DNA of 64,000 nt from Fasciola hepatica (Eukaryota > Platyhelminthes > Trematoda > Plagiorchiida > Fasciolidae): NCBI GenBank assembly GCA_948099385.1, contig CANUEZ040000191.1:6510001-6574000 (forward strand), given 5' to 3'. The position numbers and the translations under genes are program-made. This document shows, one piece after another, positions 55,801 through 64,000 of the stretch (the stretch's first letter is position 1; each line of letters opens with the position of its first letter). The notes under the pieces were generated by a model, which was not told the DNA's origin, made no database searches, and saw nothing but the letters and a program-made list of their open reading frames with translations.

Positions 55801-58607
55801 GTAAAACCAAGGCATTCCCTTATGAACAATCCCCACACAGATTGCTCATACAATGCAATAGAGCAGTAGCAGAGTACATTTGTATAATATGATTCTCCAT
55901 GCAGCTTGAACACTGAACTGACCATTGAAAATGATGGAAGCACTGTACAGCTGTTTGATCCGCTAAGGGAATCATGAGCATTGCACATGGACAGAGCCCA
56001 CACGGGGACACGAACAAGGGTTGGGGTGAACGAATGTCAGTCGAAAACCCAAACCACAAGGCTATCTGATATGGGTCTCAACGCTTTGTTCAACATATAC
56101 AATACATGATATAGCACAATCCCCAAATCGGATTCGGCTTTCGCTTTCGCTTTGAACGGTAACAACCAAATTCTCGCACATCGATCCAATCCTATGTTCC
56201 ATCACTTCTCTATTTATGGGCCTAATTAAAACCAAGGCATTCCCTTATGAACAATCCCCACACAGATTGCTCATACAATGCAATAGAGCAGTAGCAGAGT
56301 ACATTTGTATAATATGATTCTCCATGCAGCTTGAACACTGAACTGACCATTGAAAATGATGGAAGCACTGTACAGCTGTTTGATCCGCTAAAGGAATCAT
56401 GAGCATTGCACATGGACAGAGCCCACACGGGGACACGAACAAGGGTTGGGGTGAACGAATGTCAGTCGAAAACCCAAACCACAAGGCTATCTGATATGGG
56501 TCTCAACGCTTTGTTCAACATATACAATACATGATATAGCACAATCCCCAAATCGGATTCGGCTTTCGCTTTCGCTTTGAACGGTAACAACCAAATTCTC
56601 GCACACCGATCCAATCCTATGTTCCATCACTTCTCTATTTATGGGCCTAAGTAAAACCAAGGTATTCCCTTATGAACAATCCACACAGATTGCTCAGACA
56701 ATGCAATAGAGCAGTAGCAGAGTAGATTTGTATAATATGATTCTCCATGCAGCTTGAACACTGAACTGACCATTGAAAATGATGGAAGCACTGTACAGCT
56801 GTTTGATCCGCTAAGGGAATCATGAGCATTGCACATGGTCGGAGCCCACACGGGGACACGAACAAGGGTTGGGGTGAACGAATGTCAGTCGAACACCCAA
56901 ACCACAAGGCTATCCGATATGGGTCTGAACGCTTTGTTCAACATATACACTACATGATATAGCACAATCCCCAAATTGGATTCGGCTTTCGCTTTCGCTT
57001 TGAACGGTAATAACCAAATTCTCGCACACCGATCCAATCCTATGTTCCATCACTTCTCTATTTATGGGCCTAAGTAAAACCAAGGCATTCCCTTATGAAC
57101 AATCCCCACACAGATTGCTCATACAATGCAATAGAGCAGTAGCAGAGTACATTTGTATAATATGATTCTCCATGCAGCTTGAACACTGAACTGACCATTG
57201 AAAATGATGGAAGCACTGTACAGATGTTTGATCCGCTAAGGGAATCATGAGCATTGCACATGGACAGAGCCCACACGGGGACACGAACAAGGGTTGGGGT
57301 GAACGAATGTCAGTCGAAAACCCAAACCACAAGGCTATCTGATATGGGTCTCAACGCTTTGTTCAACATATACAATACATGATATAGCACAATCCCCAAA
57401 TCGGATTCGGCTTTCGCTTTCGCTTTGAACGGTAACAACCAAATTCTCGCACACCGATCCAATCCTATGTTCCATCACTTCTCTATTTATGGGCCTAAGT
57501 AAAACCAAGGCATTCCCTTATGAACAATCCCCACACAGATTGCTCATACAATGCAATAGAGCAGTAGCAGAGTAGATTTGTATAATATGATTCTCCATGC
57601 AGCTTGAACACTGAACTGACCATTGAAAATGATGGAAGCACTGTACAGATGTTTGATCCGCTAAAGGAATCATGAGCATTGCACATGGACAGAGCCCACA
57701 CGAGGACACGAACAAGGGTTGGGGTGAACGATTGTCACTCGAACATCCAAACCACAAGGCTATCCGATATGGGTCTGAACGCTTTGTTCAACATATACAC
57801 TACATGATATAGCACAATCCCCAAATTGGATTCGGCTTTCGCTTTGGCTTTGAACGGTAACAACCAAATTCTCGCACATCGATCCAATCCTATGTTCCAT
57901 CACTTCTCTATTTATGGGCCTAAGTAAAACCAAGGCATTCCCTTATGAACAATCCCCACACAGATTGCTCATACAATGCAATAGAGCAGTAGCAGAGTAC
58001 ATTTGTATAATATGATTCTCCATGCAGCTTGAACACTGAACTGACCATTGAAAATGATGGAAGCACTGTACAGCTGTTTGATCCGCTAAGGGAATCATGA
58101 GCATTGCACATGGACAGAGCCCACACGGGGACACGAACAAGGGTTGGGGTGAACGAATGTCAGTCGAAAACCCAAACCACAAGGCTATCTGATATGGGTC
58201 TCAACGCTTTGTTCAACATATACAATACATGATATAGCACAATCCCCAAATCGGATTCGGCTTTCGCTTTCGCTTTGAACGGTAACAACCAAATTCTCGC
58301 ACACCGATCCAATCCTATGTTCCATCACTTCTCTATTTATGGGCCTAAGTAAAACCAAGGCATTCCCTTATGAACAATCCCCACACAGATTGCTCATACA
58401 ATGCAATAGAGCAGTAGCAGAGTAGATTTGTATAATATGATTCTCCATGCAGCTTGAACACTGAACTGACCATTGAAAATGATGGAAGCACTGTACAGCT
58501 GTTTGATCCGCTAAGGGAATAATGAGCATTGCACATGGTCGGAGCCCACACTGGCACACGGACAAGGGTTGGGGTGAACGAATGTCAGTCGAACACCCAA
58601 ACCACAA
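49850..58607. repeat. 4-mer (about 1,700-bp) superperiod marked by catggtcggag subtype
   Basis: Monomers carrying catggtcggag begin at 49850, 51550, 53249, 54947, 56647 and 58345, exactly every fourth monomer for six occurrences. The steps are 1700, 1699, 1698, 1700 and 1698; the shortfalls are explained by indels at 52848, 53272, 54232 and 56682. The ggaataatgag marker usually accompanies it (present in copies at 51550, 53249 and 58345, absent at 49850, 54947 and 56647). The three intervening monomers are less strictly ordered, so slots have been altered since the 4-mer spread. Confidence 0.85.
52839..53290. repeat. Adjacent monomers sharing a private deletion block
   Basis: Two neighbouring monomers both have aaaaccgaggcatccccttt (near 52836 and 53260), where all others have accaaggcattcccttatg. 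The patch includes a 1-bp loss, so the spacing is 424. Beyond this patch they are different subtypes: the first has ctaaaggaatc and acgaggacac, the second ggaataatgag and catggtcggag. Confidence 0.88.
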
Positions 58608-59600
58608 GGCTATCTGATATGGGTCTGAACGCTTTGTTCAACATATACACTACATGATATAGCACAATCCCCAAATTGGATTCGGCTTTCGCTTTCGCTT
58701 TGAACGGTAATAACCAAATTCTCGCACACCGATCCAATCCTATGTTCCATCACTTCTCTATTTATGGGCCTAAGTAAAACCAAGGCATTCCCTTATGAAC
58801 AATCCCCACACAGATTGCTCATACAATGCAATAGAGCAGTAGCAGAGTACATTTGTATAATATGACTCTCCATGCAGCTTGAACACTGAACTGACCATTG
58901 AAAATTATGGAAGCACTGTACAGCTGTTTGATCCGCTAAGGGAATCATGAGCATTGCACATGGACAGAGCCCACACGGGGACACGAACAAGGGTTGGGGT
59001 GAACGAATGTCACTCGAACATCCAAACCACAAGGCTATCCGATATGGGTCTGAACGCTTTGTTCAACATATACACTACATGATATAGCACAATCCCCAAA
59101 TTGGATTCGGCTTTCGCTTTGGCTTTGAACGGTAACAACCAAATTCTCGCACATCGATCCAATCCTATGTTCCATCACTTCTCTATTTATGGGCCTAAGT
59201 AAAACCAAGGCATTCCCTTATGAACAATCCCCACACAGATTGCTCATACAATGCAATAGAGCAGTAGCAGAGTACATTTGTATAATATGATTCTCCATGC
59301 AGCTTGAACACTGAACTGACCATTGAAAATGATGGAAGCACTGTACAGCTGTTTGATCCGCTAAGGGAATCATGAGCATTGCACATGGACAGAGCCCACA
59401 CGGGGACACGAACAAGGGTTGGGGTGAACGAATGTCAGTCGAAAACCCAAACCACAAGGCTATCTGATATGGGTCTCAACGCTTTGTTCAACATATACAA
59501 TACATGATATAGCACAATCCCCAAATCGGATTCGGCTTTCGCTTTCGCTTTGAACGGTAACAACCAAATTCTCGCACACCGATCCAATCCTATGTTCCAT
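54950..59600. repeat. Higher-order repeat: 8-mer, 3,398 bp, about 1.4 copies
   Basis: A series of rare markers recurs at exactly 3,398 bp, which is eight monomers minus a 2-bp deletion at 56682. The markers are cactggcacacggac at 55151 and 58549, aaaattatgg at 55503 and 58901, acatcgatcc at 55753 and 59151, and gaaaaccc at 56043 and 59441. The block overlies the 4-mer superperiod (two 4-mers per unit). The gaaaaccc and acatcgat alleles also occur in intermediate monomers (56222, 57070, 57920), so shorter exchanges took place inside it. Confidence 0.9.
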
Positions 59601-60468
59601 CACTTCTCTATTTATGGGCCTAAGTAAAACCAAGGCATTCCCTTATGAACAATCCCCACACAGATTGCTCATACAATGCAATAGAGCAGTAGCAGAGTAC
59701 ATTTGTATAATATGATTCTCCATGCAGCTTGAACACTGAACTGACCATTGAAAATGATGGAAGCACTGTACAGATGTTTGATCCGCTAAGGGAATCATGA
59801 GCATTGCACATGGACGGAGCCCACACGGGGACACGAACAAGGATTGGGGTGAACGAATGTCAGTCGAACACCCAAACCACAAGGCTATCCGATATGGGTC
59901 TGAACGCTTTGTTCAACATATACACTACATGATATAGCACAATCCCCAAATCGGATTCGGCTTCCGCTTTCCCTTTGAACGGTAACAATCAAATTCTCGC
60001 ACACCGATCCAATCCTATGTTCCATCACTTCTCTATTTATGGGCCTAAGTAAAACCAAGGCATTCCCTTATGAACAATCCCCACACAGATTGCTCATACA
60101 ATGCAATAGAGCAGTAGCAGAGTAGATTTGTATAATATGATTCCCATGCAGCTTGAACACTGAACTGACCATTGAAAATGATGGAAGCACTGTACAGCTG
60201 TTTGATCCGCTAAGGGAATCATGAGCATTGCACATGGACGGAGCCCACACGGGGACACGAACAAGGATTGGGGTGAACGAATGTCAGTCGAACACCCAAA
60301 CCACAAGGCTATCCGATATGGGTCTCAACGCTTTGTTCAACATATACACTACATGATATAGCACAATCCCCAAATCGGATTCGGCTTTCGCTTTCCCTTT
60401 GAACGGTAACAATCAAATTCTCGCACACCGATCCAATCCTATGTTCCATCACTTCTCTATTTATGGGC

Positions 60469-63400
60469 CTAAGTAAAACCAAGGCATTCCCTTATGAACA
60501 ATCCCCACACAGATTGCTCATACAATGCAATAGAGCAGTAGCAGAGTACATTTGTATAATATGATTCTCCATGCAGCTTGAACACTGAACTGACCATTGA
60601 AAATGATGGAAGCACTGTACAGCTGTTTGATCCGCTAAGGGAATCATGAGCATTGCACATGGACAGAGCCCACACGGGGACACGAACAAGGGTTGGGGTG
60701 AACGAATGTCACACGAACACCCAAACCACAAGGCTAACCGATATGGGTCTCAGCGCTTTGTTCAACATATACAATTCATGATATAGCACAATCCCCAAAT
60801 TGGATTCGGCTTTCGCTTTCGCTTTGAACGGTAACAACCAAATTCTCGCACACCGATCCAATCCTATGTTCCATCACTTCTCTATTTATGGGCCTAAGTA
60901 AAACCAAGGCATTCTCTTATGAACAATCCCCACACAGATTGCTCATACAATGCAATAGAGCAGTAGCAGAGTACATTTGTATAATATGATTCTCCATGCA
61001 GCTTGAACACTGAACTGACCATTGAAAATGATGGAAGCACTGTACAGCTGTTTGATCCGCTAAGGGAATCATGAGCATTGCACATGGACAGAGCCCACAC
61101 GGGGACACGAACAAGGGTTGGGGTGAACGAATGTCACTCGAACACCCAAACCACAAGGCTATCTGATATGGGTCTCAACGCTTTGTTCAACATATACACT
61201 ACATGATATAGCACAATCCCCAAATTGGATTCGGCTTTCGCTTTCGCTTTGAACGGTAATAACCAAATTCTCGCACACCGATCAAATCCTATGTTCCATC
61301 ACTTCTCTATTTATGGGCCTAAGTAAAACCAAGGCATTCGCCTTATGAACAATCCCCACACAGATTGCTCATACAATGCAATAGAGCAGTAGCAGAGTAG
61401 ATTTGTATAATATGATTCTCCATGCAGCTTGAACACTGAACTGACCATTGAAAATGATGGAAGCACTGTACAGCTGTTTGATCCGCTAAGGGAATCATGA
61501 GCATTGCACATGGACGGAGCCCACACGGGGACACGAACAAGGATTGGGGTGAACGAATGTCAGTCGAACACCCAAACCACAAGGCTATCTGATATGGGTC
61601 TCAACGCTTTGTTCAACATATACAATACATGATATAGCACAATCCCCAAATTGGATTCGGCTTTCGCTTTCGCTTTGAACGGTAACAACCAAATTCTCGC
61701 ACACCGATCCAATCCTATGTTCCATCACTTCTCTATTTATGGGCCTAAGTAAAACCAAGGCATTCCTTTATGAACAATCCACACAGATTGCTCATACAAT
61801 GCAATAGAGCAGTAGCAGAGTAGATTTGTATAATATGATTCTCCATGCAGCTTGAACACCGAACTGACCATTGAAAATGATGGAAGCACTGTACAGCTGT
61901 TTGATCCGCTAAGGGAATCATGAGCATTGCACATGGACAGAGCCCACACGGGGACACGAACAAGGGTTGGGGTGAACGAATGTCAGTCGAACACCCAAAC
62001 CACAAGGCTATCTGATATGGGTCTCAACGCTTTGTTCAACATATACACTACATGATATAGCACAATCCCCAAATCGGATTCGGCTTTCGCTTTCGCTTTG
62101 AACGGTAACAATCAAATTTTCGCACACCGATCCAATCCTATGTTCCATCACTTCTCTATTTATGGGCCTAAGTAAAACCAAGGCATTCCCTTATGAACAA
62201 TCCCCACACAGATTGCTCATACAATGCAATAGAGCAGTAGCAGAGTACATTTGTATAATATGATTCTCCATGCAGCTTGAACACTGAACTGACCATTGAA
62301 AATGATGGAAGCACTGTACAGCTGTTTGATCCGCTAAGGGAATCATGAGCATTGCACATGGACAGAGCCCACACGGGGACACGAACAAGGGTTGGGGTGA
62401 ACGAATGTCACTCGAACATCCAAACCACAAGGCTATCCGATATGGGTCTGAACGCTTTTTTCAACATATACAATACATGATATAGCACAATCCCCAAATT
62501 GGATTCGGCTTTCGCTTTGGCTTTGAACGGTAACAACCAAATTCTCGCACACCGATCCAATCCTATGTTCCATCACTTCTCTATTTATGGGCCTAAGTAA
62601 AACCAAGGCATTCCCTTATGAACAATCCCCACACAGATTGCTCATACAATGCAATAGAGCAGTAGCAGAGTACATTTGTATAATATGATTCTCCATGCAG
62701 CTTGAACACTGAACTGACCATTGAAAATGATGGAAGCACTGTACAGCTGTTTGATCCGCTAAGGGAATCATGAGCATTGCACATGGACAGAGCCCACACG
62801 GGGACACGAACAAGGGTTGGGGTGAACGAATGTCACACGAACACCCAAACCACAAGGCTAACCGATATGGGTCTCAGCGCTTTGTTCAACATATACAATT
62901 CATGATATAGCACAATCCACAAATTGGATTCGGCTTTCGCTTTGGCTTTGAACGGTAACAACCAAATTCTCGCACACCGATCCAATCCTATGTTCCATCA
63001 CTTCTCTATTTATGGGCCTAAGTAAAACCAAGGCATTCCCTTATGAACAATCCCCACACAGATTGCTCATACAATGCAATAGAGCAGTAGCAGAGTACAT
63101 TTGTATAATATGATTCTCCATGCAGCTTGAACACTGAACTGACCATTGAAAATGATGGAAGCACTGTACAGCTGTTTGATCCGCTAAGGGAATCATGTGC
63201 ATTGCACATGGACAGAGCCCACACGGGGACACGAACAAGGGTTGGGGTGAACGAATGTCAGTCGAACACCCAAACCACAAGGCTAACCGATATGGGTCTG
63301 AACGCTTTGTTCAACATATACACTACATGATATAGCACAATCCCCAAATTGGATTCGGCTTTCGCTTTGGCTTTGAACGGTAACAACCAAATTCTCGCAC

Positions 63401-64000
63401 ACCGATCCAATCCTATGTTCCATCACTTCTCTATTTATGGGCCTAAGTAAAACCAAGGCATTCCCTTATGAACAATCCCCACACAGATTGCTCATACAAT
63501 GCAATAGAGCAGTAGCAGAGTACATTTGTATAATATGATTCTCCATGCAGCTTGAACACTGAACTGACCATTGAAAATGATGGAAGCACTGTACAGCTGT
63601 TTGATCCGCTAAGGGAATCATGAGCATTGCACATGGACAGAGCCCACACGGGGACACGAACAAGGGTTGGGGTGAACGAATGTCAGTCGAACACCCAAAC
63701 CACAAGGCTATCCGATATGGGTCTCAACGCTTTGTTCAACATACACAATACATGATATAGCACAATCCCCAAATTGGATTCGGCTTTCGCTTTGGCTTTG
63801 AACGGTAACAACCAAATTCTCGCACACCGATCCAATCCTATGTTCCATCACTTCTCTATTTATGGGCCTAAGTAAAACCAAGGCATTCCCTTATGAACAA
63901 TCCCCACACAGATTGCTCATACAATGCAATAGAGCAGTAGCAGAGTACATTTGTATAATATGATTCTCCATGCAGCTTGAACACTGAACTGACCATTGAA
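60469..64000. repeat. Right-hand stretch of the array, continuing past the window
   Basis: Mostly gagtaCattt monomers, with a +1 insertion at 61339 (gcattcgccttatg, the same form as at 150) and a 2-bp deletion near 61780. Monomers from 60469 and 62593 share ggctaaccgat, gtctcagcgc and caattcatg. The window ends 133 bases into a monomer, at ccattgaa, with no sign of an array boundary. Confidence 0.85.

Larger units (their letters stand above)
1..64000. repeat. 425-bp satellite tandem array (entire window)
   Basis: Every part of the window aligns to the same 425-bp unit in the same orientation. Anchors (the CTA in gggccTAAGTAAAACC) fall at 134, 560, 985, 1409, 1833 and so on to 63,868: 150 complete intervals plus 133 bases at each end. 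Net length change over 150 units is -16 bp, fully explained by small indels near 150, 1350, 1579, 4977, 6969, 8198, 8665, 48529, 49119, 52848, 53272, 54232, 56682, 60143, 61339 and 61780. Copies mostly differ by a handful of substitutions that travel as linked haplotypes. The array extends past both window edges. Such arrays are known from eukaryotic heterochromatin, especially centromeres and subtelomeres; which applies here is not shown. I do not recognise the family. Confidence 0.98.

Noticed and set aside
150..61345. Shared +1 insertion gcattcgccttatg at 150 and 61339 as evidence of long-range exchange
   Set aside because: A single-base insertion in the same short context could arise twice independently, and the surrounding haplotypes differ.
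1..64000. CRISPR array
   Set aside because: CRISPR repeats are short (about 21-50 bp) and separated by unique spacers. Here the whole 425-bp unit repeats with no unique spacer and no cas gene.
1..64000. Transposable element or LTR inside the array
   Set aside because: No stretch departs from the 425-bp unit. No terminal repeats, target-site duplications or transposase or reverse-transcriptase-like frames were seen.
1..64000. Ribosomal RNA spacer, 5S or tRNA-derived repeat
   Set aside because: No recognisable rRNA core, tRNA A/B-box pair with cloverleaf, or terminator T-run occurs in the monomer.

Overview
The whole 64,000-base window is one uninterrupted satellite-DNA array. A monomer of 425 bp repeats head to tail in a single orientation. 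Using the CTA of the motif gggCTAagtaaaacc-type landmark (gggccTAAGTAAAACC) as an anchor, I place 151 anchors from 134 to 63,868. That gives 150 complete monomers plus 133 bases of partial monomer at each end. The spacing is 150 x 425 minus 16, and I located small indels that add up to exactly -16. I found no unique sequence, transposon, RNA gene, inversion or credible protein-coding gene. GC content of a typical monomer, counted by hand, is about 44%.

An array this long, with this unit length and nested multi-monomer duplications, is typical of eukaryotic centromeric, pericentromeric, subtelomeric or other heterochromatic satellite. I do not recognise the monomer and cannot name the lineage. 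Nothing in the window suggests a prokaryote.

Layout: (A) 1-9,052 is the most heterogeneous stretch, with many alleles of a ~35-bp variable segment and seven small indels. (B) 9,053-48,527 is length-perfect: 92 anchor-to-anchor monomers (9,053-48,153) with no net length change. It contains distinct local higher-order blocks: a 1,700-bp 4-mer (10.57-14.02 kb), a 1,275-bp 3-mer (14.02-18.83 kb), another 1,700-bp 4-mer (21.38-24.62 kb), a 2,125-bp 5-mer (25.05-29.05 kb), an 850-bp 2-mer (39.2-40.3 kb) and a 2,975-bp 7-mer (42.2-46.5 kb). (C) 48.5-64 kb has indels again. A marked monomer subtype recurs every four monomers from 49.85 to 58.35 kb, and an 8-mer (3,398 bp) duplication overlies it.

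No genes work together here. The biology visible is array evolution: unequal exchange or replication-based amplification of multi-monomer blocks, short conversion-like patches, and copy-to-copy homogenisation that differs along the array. Recurrent minus-strand open frames of 60-89 codons are by-products of the repeat and are not annotated as genes. All counts and alignments were made by eye.
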